A stretch of DNA of 24,789 nt from a virus. The notes under the pieces are model-generated. The model ran no database searches. It saw only the letters and a program-made list of their open reading frames with translations, and was not told the DNA's origin. The position numbers and the translations under genes were made by a program. The stretch is from IMG/VR virus record IMGVR_UViG_3300027801_000155, positions 1-24,789 of that record; one strand, given 5' to 3'. Shown piece after piece: positions 5,815 to 12,304 of the stretch. Within the stretch, counting starts at the first letter, position 1. Every line of letters begins with the position of its first letter.

Positions 5815-5851
5815 AGTCAGAGTGCTCATAATGCATCTGACTATTTTTTTT
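5815..5851 (+). terminator. Intrinsic terminator of the replication block
   Basis: AGTCAGA (5815-5821) pairs with TCTGACT (5836-5842). TGC (5823-5825) pairs with GCA (5833-5835) after a one-base bulge, leaving a 7-base loop. A run of eight T follows at 5844-5851. It lies 45 bases after the last gene of block 1. Confidence 0.85.
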
Positions 5852-5914
5852 ATACGAAAATCCTGAGAGTATGTTGCATTAGTGATCCACTATTATATAA
5901 GTACAAACCACCCT

Positions 5915-6059
5915 TGAAACTGCTAGGGCTGTATATTAAAAAACTATTTTTTATTTTTTATTTTTCAAATTTTTTTTTGACAAATTTTTTTTTTGAACCT
6001 ATTGAAACTGCCAAAGCCCCTGAAACTGCTGGAGCCCTGAAACTGCTAGGGCTGTATAT
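5915..6059. repeat. Repeat-rich AT region: four TGAAACTGC iterons and T-tract repeats (candidate origin)
   Basis: TGAAACTGC occurs at 5915, 6003, 6021 and 6038. The last three head 17-18 base tandem units of the form TGAAACTGCynrrGCCC. The unit at 5915-5936 and that at 6038-6059 are identical over 22 bases. Between them lie T-rich tracts and a tandem repeat of CAAA-T9-GA (5966-5980) and CAAA-T10-GA (5981-5996). Iterons beside an AT-rich stretch, at the end of a replication gene block, suggest an origin of replication. A regulatory or packaging site is possible. The rest of the gap 5852-6302 holds only the palindrome and promoter listed separately. Confidence 0.6.
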
Positions 6060-6198
6060 AGAGAGATTTACTACCCCACCCCCATTGAGATTTTTTAAGA
6101 TTTTCATAATTTAACATAATAAAAAATAAATGCTTTTTTATATTGTCAATTCAAAAAATTTACTATTCGCGGTCTATATATACACAAATTATCTCTTA

Positions 6199-6215
6199 TT
6201 TAGAATCATTCTAAA
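6199..6215. promoter_or_regulatory. Perfect palindrome TTTAGAAT-C-ATTCTAAA upstream of promoter P2
   Basis: Two perfect 8-base arms (6199-6206 and 6208-6215) flank a single C. The inner 7-1-7 layout (TTAGAAT-N-ATTCTAA) is the layout of binding boxes for Fur/PerR-type regulators. The palindrome lies 25 bases upstream of the -33 TTG of promoter P2, a position suited to activation or to repression by looping or extended binding. Which protein binds is inferred only. Confidence 0.55.
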
Positions 6216-6240
6216 TATCAAAACTTTTAAATAATTTGTA

Positions 6241-6268
6241 TTGTTTATTAAAATTATTGTTATCTTTG
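6241..6268 (+). promoter_or_regulatory. Bacteroidetes-type promoter P2 (TTG-N17-TATCTTTG)
   Basis: TATCTTTG at 6261-6268 matches TAnnTTTG exactly and is preceded by TTG at 6241-6243 with 17 bases between; a second candidate -33 is TTTG at 6235-6238. Transcription would begin near 6275 and give a leader of about 28 bases before the ATG at 6303. It is the only clear promoter for block 2. Confidence 0.75.
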
Positions 6269-6302
6269 CAGTGTCAATAAGACATAATAAAAACTTTATA
6301 AG

Positions 6303-6455
6303 ATGAAAATAGTAATTAGCACAAACGAAAGAGGGGCAAGAGTTTACACCCTACAAGAAACAAAGCCAAGCGGACAAGTGTTTTATATAGCACAGTCCAC
6401 CAATGTAAATCTAGTAATACAAAAACAAATGCAATTAAATAACCTTAAAAAATAA
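6303..6455 (+). CDS. Small hypothetical protein (50 aa), first gene after promoter P2
   Basis: A 50-residue protein, soluble, with two probable beta strands at the start (KIVISTN, ARVYTLQE), a further strand (GQVFYIAQ) and a C-terminal helix (LVIQKQMQLNNLKK). No family recognised. It is supported by its place just after a strong promoter, an A-rich leader and the tight spacing to the next small gene (2 bases). First genes after strong phage promoters are commonly host-takeover peptides, but that is inference here. Confidence 0.55.
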   Translation: MKIVISTNERGARVYTLQETKPSGQVFYIAQSTNVNLVIQKQMQLNNLKK

Positions 6456-6457
6456 TT

Positions 6458-6556
6458 ATGTATAAAACAAAACAAACAACAGGAGAGAAAATTTTTAACT
6501 ACTTTTATTTATGTTCTCCAATTATAGCAATAATAATTTATATAACTAATCTTTAA
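6458..6556 (+). CDS. Very small membrane protein (32 aa)
   Basis: ATG at 6458, 2 bases after the previous stop. The product has a short basic N-terminus (MYKTKQTTGEK) and a hydrophobic C-terminal half (FYLCSPIIAIIIYITNL) able to span a membrane. At 32 residues the coding call rests on position and hydrophobic pattern alone. Function unknown. Confidence 0.4.
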   Translation: MYKTKQTTGEKIFNYFYLCSPIIAIIIYITNL

Positions 6557-6567
6557 AAAACAAAAAA

Positions 6568-6792
6568 ATGACAAACTACCAAAAAAATACAGTTTCTTAC
6601 TGTGTAAATTCCAAAGGTATCAAGATACCACCATACAAAAACAACTATAAAAGAGAAAAGAAAAGTATCTTTTCAGGAAACAAAACTTTTTCAGATGTAA
6701 TATGCGAGGGTTTAATTTTTGTAATCGGTACAGGAGCAGCCCTACTAATTGCAGCGGCAATAATTATAATTTTTACTAACTTAATAAATTAA
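6568..6792 (+). CDS. Small membrane protein with C-terminal transmembrane segment (74 aa)
   Basis: The first ~40 residues are polar and basic (KGIKIPPYKNNYKREKKS). Residues ~47-72 form one long hydrophobic segment (EGLIFVIGTGAALLIAAAIIIIF). This is a tail-anchored arrangement, with the N-terminal part likely cytoplasmic. A holin role is possible for any small phage membrane protein, but a single span and an early position argue against a confident call. It lies in a run of four very small genes driven by promoter P2. Confidence 0.55.
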   Translation: MTNYQKNTVSYCVNSKGIKIPPYKNNYKREKKSIFSGNKTFSDVICEGLIFVIGTGAALLIAAAIIIIFTNLIN

Positions 6793-6796
6793 AAAG

Positions 6797-6976
6797 ATGA
6801 AAACATTAAAAACAAAATACAAAAACTGGCTATTAAAAAAGCATAAGCAATTAAGCCACAAAATTGCAATTAAAGAGCAATTAAAAAGAATGAACAAAGA
6901 CAATTCATTTAGAAACAATTTATGCGACAAGATGAAATTAAGAGTTTCAGGCACTAATTTATATTTTTACTATTAA
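6797..6976 (+). CDS. Very basic small hypothetical protein (59 aa)
   Basis: ATG at 6797 (4 bases after the preceding stop) to TAA at 6974-6976. The 59-residue product is dominated by Lys, Asn and Leu (LKTKYKNWLLKKHKQLSHKI, then KEQLKRMNKDN) and is likely helical and strongly positively charged, as seen in small nucleic-acid- or RNA-polymerase-interacting phage proteins. No family recognised. It is followed after 22 bases by the large zinc-ribbon gene. Confidence 0.5.
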   Translation: MKTLKTKYKNWLLKKHKQLSHKIAIKEQLKRMNKDNSFRNNLCDKMKLRVSGTNLYFYY

Positions 6977-6998
6977 CTAAAAACTAAATAAAAATTCA

Positions 6999-8243
6999 AT
7001 GAAAACAAAAACACTCAACAAATTATTAAAGGATTACCAATTAATTTTTGCAAATTTAGGCTTTAAAATTAATAAGGACTTTAAAAAAGATTATTTACAT
7101 ATAAAAAGAATGGCAACAAACGGCACAAAAATAAGTTATATAAAAGCCGATAAAATAAAAGGACTAAAAGAAAATATAAAGGGTTTTAAGTTAAAGCCGA
7201 ATGATCCAGAGCAAAGAAACAAATACTTTACAGCCGTTAAGCCTAGCAAATTTTTAGATTCTATGATAATAGCACCAACAAACAGGACAACACTTTTTAA
7301 TAGTTTATCGGAACAATTCACAAAGGACTTTATAAGTAATTTAAAAAGTAAATTAGTTTTGTTTAGCGGTTCAGATATTTGCGAACAATACAATATAAAT
7401 AGTAGTATTGTTGGGTGTATGTCAGGAAGTTCTGAAAATTGGTTCAGGGTGTACGCAAGGACTGAGGGGCTACAATTAGCAACCATACAAGATACGGAAG
7501 GTTCTATATTAATGCGTTCACTACTTTGGCACGATAAAGAAACAAATAATTATTGGCTAGATAATTCATACGAACAATCGGCAATAAATGGAGATAATGA
7601 AATACGGCAGGATTATCAAAAGAAGTTAATTGCTGAAGTATTAAAGCACTTAATGGATAAGCAAAGGGAAACATATAAAACATTAGAAACGCCTCAGTTT
7701 GGTTTTGGTTGTGCTTTTGCTGATAGATTAGATAATACACAAGTAAAAGAGATACAAGAAAAATTTAATGTAGAAATATTTAGAGATGTTAAGCGTAAGG
7801 TAATAACTGAAACGCTTACCGATTTAGAAGGCAAAGAAACGGAAAGAGAAACGGAAAGAAGTAAAGAATGTATTTTATTGAAGCCAATAATAAAGGATTT
7901 TGATGCTGATGATTTTGAGAGTTTCCCATATAGCGACACCTTCCAAAGCATTGGAAGAAATTCGGGCAGATGGTTTATAGATTCTAATTCAGGAGATGAT
8001 AGTTTTATTTGTTGTAGAAGTACGGAGGGACAAGATGAGAACGATAGCGGATCAATGTGTGATTGTTGTGAGGAGAGAACCCACGAAGATGAAATACACT
8101 ACTCAGAAGTAGAGCAGGAGTATCTGTGTGATGAGTGCGGTGTATGGATAGAGGAACGAGATGATACAGCAAGGATAGGGAATACAACCTACAACAATCA
8201 TACAGGAGAAAGCCACTACTCTCACGACTTAAGCCAACAGTAA
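6999..8243 (+). CDS. Large protein of unknown function with a C-terminal zinc ribbon (414 aa)
   Basis: Residues 1-110 are Lys-rich and helical. Residues ~118-180 hold a more conserved-looking core (LFSGSDICEQYN, IVGCMSG, FRVYARTEGLQLAT, then ILMRSLLWHD), reminiscent of an uncharacterised phage family in which a Ser-Cys-Met segment precedes an RALLW-like strand. I recall this pattern but cannot confirm it. Residues ~270-290 are Glu/Arg/Thr-rich. The C-terminal ~60 residues hold a zinc-ribbon-like cluster C354-x-C356-C357 and C377-x2-C380 in an acidic context, resembling the tail of the peptidase at 1496-2692. It is the last and largest gene of block 2. No enzymatic motif visible; function unknown. 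Confidence 0.7.
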   Translation: MKTKTLNKLLKDYQLIFANLGFKINKDFKKDYLHIKRMATNGTKISYIKADKIKGLKENIKGFKLKPNDPEQRNKYFTAVKPSKFLDSMIIAPTNRTTLFNSLSEQFTKDFISNLKSKLVLFSGSDICEQYNINSSIVGCMSGSSENWFRVYARTEGLQLATIQDTEGSILMRSLLWHDKETNNYWLDNSYEQSAINGDNEIRQDYQKKLIAEVLKHLMDKQRETYKTLETPQFGFGCAFADRLDNTQVKEIQEKFNVEIFRDVKRKVITETLTDLEGKETERETERSKECILLKPIIKDFDADDFESFPYSDTFQSIGRNSGRWFIDSNSGDDSFICCRSTEGQDENDSGSMCDCCEERTHEDEIHYSEVEQEYLCDECGVWIEERDDTARIGNTTYNNHTGESHYSHDLSQQ

Positions 8244-8399
8244 AAGGTTTAACGCTTACCACCTTTAAAGAGTGGGCAAAACTAATATATTTTTATATGA
8301 TAAGATACTTTTAATCAGTTTGACAAAATACCATTTAACGAGTTTACAGTTGCATTTTTATTTATTATTGTTTTGTTATTCGGTTGCTAAAAATTAATT

Positions 8400-8457
8400 G
8401 CAGTTAGTTAAAAGAATTTAGATAATACTCTTTTAATTAGCTGCTTTTTTTCTTTTT
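8400..8457 (+). terminator. Strong intrinsic terminator of block 2
   Basis: A 16-base stem pairs 8400-8415 with 8429-8444, with only two G-T (wobble) positions and a 13-base loop, followed by TTTTTTTCTTTTT (8445-8457). It lies about 155 bases after the zinc-ribbon gene. The intervening 8244-8399 contains a weak AAAGGT/ACCTTT hairpin and no convincing gene. Confidence 0.85.
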
Positions 8458-8698
8458 ATACGCAAGTTTTCAGCCAAAAAGATTTAAAAAGTTATCATTT
8501 AGCAATAAAAAACAGTATTTTGTTTTGTTTTATGATGTTTTGAATAAAAAAAGGGTTAAAAGGATATAAAAAAAGGGGTTTTTCAAATTCCGTAATTTTC
8601 CATATACTACATCTTTGAGCAACTCCACATACACGCAAGAAATCTAAATCCAATTTCATAATTATATATTCCAAGTTATTTTAGGAGGTAATAATTGT

Positions 8699-8818
8699 AT
8701 GGTTATTTTACCAATCTTGAATTTAAACATAATATGTATTTTTAGTGGGAGGAAGGTTATCAAATATGCTAGTTGCGATATGAGCAACAGTATATTCTAT
8801 AAGAAGTCAAAGGTATAG
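8699..8818 (+). CDS. Possible 39-residue peptide preceded by a perfect Shine-Dalgarno sequence
   Basis: ATG at 8699 opens a 39-residue frame ending at TAG 8816-8818. AGGAGG (8683-8688) lies 10 bases upstream, unlike the A-rich leaders of the other genes here. The peptide has a hydrophobic start (VILPILNLNIICIF) and a basic end (YKKSKV). No homologue is recognised and it may be fortuitous. Confidence 0.22.
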   Translation: MVILPILNLNIICIFSGRKVIKYASCDMSNSIFYKKSKV

Positions 8819-8891
8819 TAAATAAAATGGAATATTCAGAAGTTTTTGGAAGCAAAAAAAAATTATAAAAAAATTTGAAATGGGTTTTATT

Positions 8892-9059
8892 GAAAGGAGT
8901 GGAAAGGAATGGAAGGAAAGTGAAATGGATTGTAGTTGTAATGGAAAGGAGTGGAAAATAGTTACATTTAGGTGAAAGTAAACATAGGGTATGTTAAGGG
9001 TATGCTATACCATTAAAGATAAAGATAAAAACAAGGATAAAGATATGAATAAAGATAAG
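8892..9059. repeat. Purine-rich direct repeats and AAAGAT hexamers
   Basis: GAAAGGAGTGGAAA occurs at 8892-8905 and again at 8944-8957, within a G/A-rich stretch with GGAATGG and GGAAGG variants. GGGTATG occurs at 8988-8994 and 8998-9004, the second merging into the palindrome GGTAT-GCT-ATACC. From 9015 to 9058 AAAGAT/AAGGAT units recur. One strand is strongly purine-biased. Confidence 0.6.
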
Positions 9060-9127
9060 TTAATAAAACTTCTTAAAGTTTCGTAGGATATGTAAAATAA
9101 ATTCCTTTATTTGTGCAAAAGAAAATT

Positions 9128-9511
9128 ATGGGAATTTACAATCCACCTAAAATGATCACCAATAACGCGGCTCCTATATTGAGTGCAGATTTGGCTTATG
9201 AAGCTCATGGGAAGTGTGGGAGTAGTTTTACCATAGAGAATAGCAGGCTTTTGGATGCTAATATATTTAATGCTCATACTCTGCTTACCCTTACTAAGGC
9301 TTGGAAAATTGTTTTCTTGACTGAAACTTTAATTATTGATTTTCAAGCAGACAATATGGCTACTGCTGATTATGAAAAACTAGGCACAGCACTTAGGCCT
9401 AAAAAATATGCAGCAGGAGTTGAAATTATGGCGGATATAACTTATGTTAAGATAGATGATAGACACGCTACAGGATGTGCAATACTTTATTCAGATTGTA
9501 CACAATCATAA
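9128..9511 (+). CDS. Hypothetical protein at the start of the late block (127 aa)
   Basis: A 127-residue protein. A GTG at 9113 would add five residues, but the ATG at 9128, preceded by an A-rich leader, is preferred. The sequence has strands and loops typical of a small beta-rich domain (CGSSFTIENSRLL, WKIVFLTETLIIDF, VEIMADITYVKI) and ends CAILYSDCTQS. No signal peptide or membrane segment. It may be a small virion or decoration-type protein, given its place ahead of the terminase genes, but I do not recognise it. It is followed after 35 A-rich bases by the acidic protein. Confidence 0.6.
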   Translation: MGIYNPPKMITNNAAPILSADLAYEAHGKCGSSFTIENSRLLDANIFNAHTLLTLTKAWKIVFLTETLIIDFQADNMATADYEKLGTALRPKKYAAGVEIMADITYVKIDDRHATGCAILYSDCTQS

Positions 9512-9546
9512 AAAAAAATTATAAAAAAAACTAAAAAATAGAAATT

Positions 9547-9981
9547 ATGCCTTGCGAACAATGCGAAGAAGGATTATATAAATGGGGAGAAACAGGCGAA
9601 TGTCTTTATGAAACCCTAGAAGATTGTCAATTAGCAAATCAAGATACTTATCTTGAAGAAACTTTAAAGCCTCAAGCAGATGAACCTGTAGATGTAGATT
9701 GGACTTATAACTTTACTAAAGAACAAATGGAAGTTCTGCACGAAGAAGGGGAGCTTTTAGTTACAGTAGAAAAAGAAGAAGAAGAATCAATGACACTTTT
9801 ATTTACTTATAAAAAAGAAGAAGTGGAGGAGGAGCTAGAAGAAGAAAAAGAAGATGATGAGGAGGAAAAAGAGGAAGATGAATTAGAAAGAGAATATGCT
9901 AAACTAACTAAGTCAATGTTAGATGATGAGCTTGATGAATATATAGATAGAATAACAAGTGCTATAAAAAAATTGAAATAA
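9547..9981 (+). CDS. Acidic coiled-coil protein with a cysteine-containing N-terminal motif (144 aa)
   Basis: The N-terminus (MPCEQCEEGLYKWGETGECL, with a further Cys in LEDCQL) carries four Cys at residues 3, 6, 18 and 27, plausible for metal binding. Residues ~80-125 are almost entirely Glu, Asp and Lys and predicted helical/coiled coil. The C-terminal ~30 residues are amphipathic (LDDELDEYIDRITSAIKKLK). I have an impression of similar N-termini in flavobacterial phage proteins but no function to attach. An acidic helical protein just before terminase could be a scaffold-like or DNA-mimic protein; both are guesses. Confidence 0.62.
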   Translation: MPCEQCEEGLYKWGETGECLYETLEDCQLANQDTYLEETLKPQADEPVDVDWTYNFTKEQMEVLHEEGELLVTVEKEEEESMTLLFTYKKEEVEEELEEEKEDDEEEKEEDELEREYAKLTKSMLDDELDEYIDRITSAIKKLK

Positions 9982-9984
9982 TTT

Positions 9985-10386
9985 ATGAGTGAAGATGAAA
10001 GATATAAATTAAGAGAAAGTAATCTTAACAAACTTAATCCTTACAAAGAAACCTCTGAAAAGTTCTTTCCAAATGGGGGGAAGATAAATACCGAAGGAAG
10101 AAAGGCAGGGGAGAAGAATAATGTTGTGGTTAATAAAATTAGTAGAAATGCTCTAACTTGGGCATTAGAAGGACATTCTACTAAAATAAGAATGGCATTA
10201 GATAAATTATTTGACCAAAATCCTGAAGCTTATATAAACGCAGTATCAAAACTACTTAACTATACAGTTCCAAAACTTACATCTTCTGAAATAAACGATA
10301 ACACAACCAAGAAAGTCAAAATTGAATTAAATGATGATGTAACCATTGAGGAGCTAAGAGCAAAACTTGATGAAATCAATAGCTGA
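9985..10386 (+). CDS. terS: Probable terminase small subunit
   Basis: A 133-residue protein directly upstream of, and overlapping by 17 bases, the terminase large subunit. The N-terminal 50 residues are basic with a FFPNGGKINTEGRKAG stretch. Residues ~57-100 form helices with the pattern ALDKLFDQNPEAYINAVSKL then LNYTVPKL, which recurs in Bacteroidetes phage and prophage proteins next to TerL. The C-terminus (VTIEELRAKLDEI) is a short amphipathic helix. TerS recognises the packaging site and regulates the ATPase. A clear N-terminal HTH is not obvious, so the call rests on position plus the central pattern. Confidence 0.68.
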   Translation: MSEDERYKLRESNLNKLNPYKETSEKFFPNGGKINTEGRKAGEKNNVVVNKISRNALTWALEGHSTKIRMALDKLFDQNPEAYINAVSKLLNYTVPKLTSSEINDNTTKKVKIELNDDVTIEELRAKLDEINS

Positions 10387-11824
10387 TGAAGCACTTAAAT
10401 TTGCATTAGAAAAAAAGTTATGCGAATTATCATTTTATGAATTTTTCCAAAAGGCTTGGCATATTGTTGAACCTAGCATTGAGCTTTCTACTAATTGGCA
10501 TCATAAATATCTATGTGATATTTTACAAGAGGAAGCAGAGAGAATAATAGCCAATAAACCAAAAACCAGAGATATTGTAATTAATATCCCATTTCGTTCA
10601 ACTAAATCACTCTTAGTTACCGTTATGTTTCCAGTATGGGCTTGGATAAAGAACCCTAAGTTCAGATTTATAACGGCATCATATTCTGCAGAACTTTCAA
10701 TAGAACATTCTACAAGAAGTAGAGATATAATAAACTCACAATGGTTTAAATCAAGATGGGGGGATTTATTTCATATCAAAAAAGATCAGAATCTAAAATC
10801 AAGATACGAAAATAATTTTCTTGGGGTAAGGAGAGCTACATCCGTTGGAGGAACAGTAACAGGACAGGGTGGAGATTTCTTATTGGTAGATGACCCTGTA
10901 TCTCCTCAACATGCTGCATCAGAAATAGAAAGAGAAAATGCTAACGAATGGTATAGAACAACATTCTACTCAAGGCTTAACAATCCCTTAACAGGAATTA
11001 GAATAATTATCATGCAAAGAATACACGATAACGATTTGAGTGGATTTTTATTGTATGGTAATGAGAGTAGATTGAAATATCAACACATCTGCATACCTGC
11101 AGAGCTTTCAGATGATGTTAAGCCTAAAATATTAGAATCAAATTATGATGAGAATGGATTATTTTGGTCGGATAGATTTAGTAGAGATATTTTAGATGAT
11201 TATAAGCAAGCATTAGGTAGTTATGGATATGCAGGGCAACTTATGCAAACTCCCACACCTTTAAACTCTGGAATGATAAAAGCAGAGTGGCTAAAAATTG
11301 ATAAATTTAAGATGATAGATGTTGGAGAGCAAGTAACAGTTGATTTCGTTATAGACCCTGCATATACTTCTAGCGAAAAGAATGATCCCTCAGCTTTATT
11401 AGCTTATATATTCAAAGATAATAAATGGCAGATAATAGATTGTGTAAATGTATATAAAGAATTTCCTGAATTAGTAAAATTTATACCTCAATGGGTGCAG
11501 AAAAACGGATATTCCAATAGAAGTAGGATTTATGTAGAGCCAAAAGCATCAGGAAAGTCAATAGTTCAGACATTAAAGAAAGAAACAGGGCTTAATGTTA
11601 GAGAAGATAAGCCACCATCTAAAGATAAGGTTGCAAGAGTACAAGATATTTCTGCTTCTTTAGAGTCAGGAAGGGTAAGTTTATTGAATGGGAAATGGAA
11701 CGAGGAATTTGTACAGCAGTTAGTGAAATTTCCATCAGCAAAACATGATGATATGGTGGATTGCTTAGTGATGGCTATAACTAAAAATATGTGGAGTGGA
11801 AGTAAGGTGGTTTATTTTGCCTGA
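10370..11824 (+). CDS. terL: Terminase large subunit (packaging ATPase-nuclease)
   Basis: A 484-residue protein. The ATG at 10370 is preferred over a TTG three bases earlier. ATPase domain: Walker A variant NIPFRSTKS (72-80), Walker B DFLLVDDP (169-176), and a coupling motif in IIIMQRIHDND (~212-222). Nuclease domain of RNase H-like fold: D329 in VIDPAYTSS, E390 in YVEPKASGKS and D460/D461 in KHDDMVD. All key residues are present, so the enzyme should be functional: it powers DNA translocation into the prohead and cuts concatemers. The length matches the family. The next gene lies 66 bases downstream and is not a recognisable portal protein. Confidence 0.95.
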   Translation: MKSIADEALKFALEKKLCELSFYEFFQKAWHIVEPSIELSTNWHHKYLCDILQEEAERIIANKPKTRDIVINIPFRSTKSLLVTVMFPVWAWIKNPKFRFITASYSAELSIEHSTRSRDIINSQWFKSRWGDLFHIKKDQNLKSRYENNFLGVRRATSVGGTVTGQGGDFLLVDDPVSPQHAASEIERENANEWYRTTFYSRLNNPLTGIRIIIMQRIHDNDLSGFLLYGNESRLKYQHICIPAELSDDVKPKILESNYDENGLFWSDRFSRDILDDYKQALGSYGYAGQLMQTPTPLNSGMIKAEWLKIDKFKMIDVGEQVTVDFVIDPAYTSSEKNDPSALLAYIFKDNKWQIIDCVNVYKEFPELVKFIPQWVQKNGYSNRSRIYVEPKASGKSIVQTLKKETGLNVREDKPPSKDKVARVQDISASLESGRVSLLNGKWNEEFVQQLVKFPSAKHDDMVDCLVMAITKNMWSGSKVVYFA

Positions 11825-11890
11825 TTTCTTAAAACTTCTAGTGTAGTATAAAAAAAAATCATATAATTGCGAAATATTAAGAATAATCTA

Positions 11891-12304
11891 ATGGAATTAG
11901 CTAGTTTAAATAAAAAGCATGAAGAAATTTTACAGAAATATGTAAATTTTGTAAAATCTACAGTATTTGAGGCTACTGATGACTATACTGTTCAAAAATT
12001 CATAGACTTTAATGAAATAATAAAAAATATTATAAATTATACAAACTCATTTAATAGAATTGTTAAAACTTCAAGCAGGAGAAATGAATGGGCATATATG
12101 ACTCCAAATTTAATGCTTTACGCTACAATGGGTTTTTTGTCAGGTATCAAAAATGACACCAATGAAGGTGCGATTGATGAATTAAGCGAAGAACTATTTG
12201 AAACAACCGTTGATTTTATTGGAGAAACAACAGACATACTTCAGGACATACAAACAAAAGAAACCTTACAGAAAGAATTATTAACTATTAATAAAAAAAA
12301 ATGA
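11891..12304 (+). CDS. Helical hypothetical protein (137 aa)
   Basis: The frame is open upstream to a TTG at 11867, but the ATG at 11891 is the better start. The protein is nearly all alpha-helical by composition, with Lys/Glu heptads (LNKKHEEILQKYVNFVK), an aromatic-Asn middle (IINYTNSFNRIVKTSS) and a hydrophobic helix (MTPNLMLYATMGFLSGI), then an acidic tail. A TATAATTG near 11862 resembles a -7 element but has no partner. Its stop overlaps the ATG of the tail chaperone gene by 4 bases, suggesting a shared tail-assembly function. No family recognised. Confidence 0.62.
   Translation: MELASLNKKHEEILQKYVNFVKSTVFEATDDYTVQKFIDFNEIIKNIINYTNSFNRIVKTSSRRNEWAYMTPNLMLYATMGFLSGIKNDTNEGAIDELSEELFETTVDFIGETTDILQDIQTKETLQKELLTINKKK

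Larger units (their letters stand above)
8458..9127. other. Gene-poor region between block 2 and the late genes
   Basis: About 670 bases with no convincing long gene on either strand. It holds a near-match to the -7 element (CATCTTTG at 8610-8617) without a clear -33 box, a perfect AGGAGG at 8683-8688 upstream of a 39-codon frame, purine-rich direct repeats, a GGTAT-GCT-ATACC palindrome (8999-9011) and AAAGAT-type hexamer repeats (9015-9058). A weak TTTATTTG lies at 9106-9113. This is the natural place for a late promoter, packaging site or origin; none can be fixed from sequence alone. Confidence 0.6.

Noticed and set aside
5914-6114. A 66-codon frame starting at TTG with repeated LKLLGLYI-type segments
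   Set aside because: Its repeats come from the DNA iterons and the Phe-rich part from T-tracts; no proper start. Treated as non-coding repeat DNA.
7136-8262. Several reverse-strand frames within the 414-residue gene
   Set aside because: They lie opposite a strong + strand gene and lack domain-like sequence; shadow frames.
8300-8400. A hydrophobic frame ending ...LFGC before the terminator
   Set aside because: It has no start codon after the preceding in-frame stop; likely chance in AT-rich DNA.
8610-8617. CATCTTTG as a late promoter
   Set aside because: The first base deviates from TAnnTTTG and no TTG lies at a suitable distance upstream, so it is not listed as a promoter.
9106-9113. TTTATTTG as the promoter of the late block
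   Set aside because: The second base departs from the consensus and no -33 box is present; late genes may instead depend on a phage activator.
9807-10031. Reverse-strand frame full of Ser codons
   Set aside because: It is the complement of the Glu-rich repeat in the acidic protein gene; a composition artefact.
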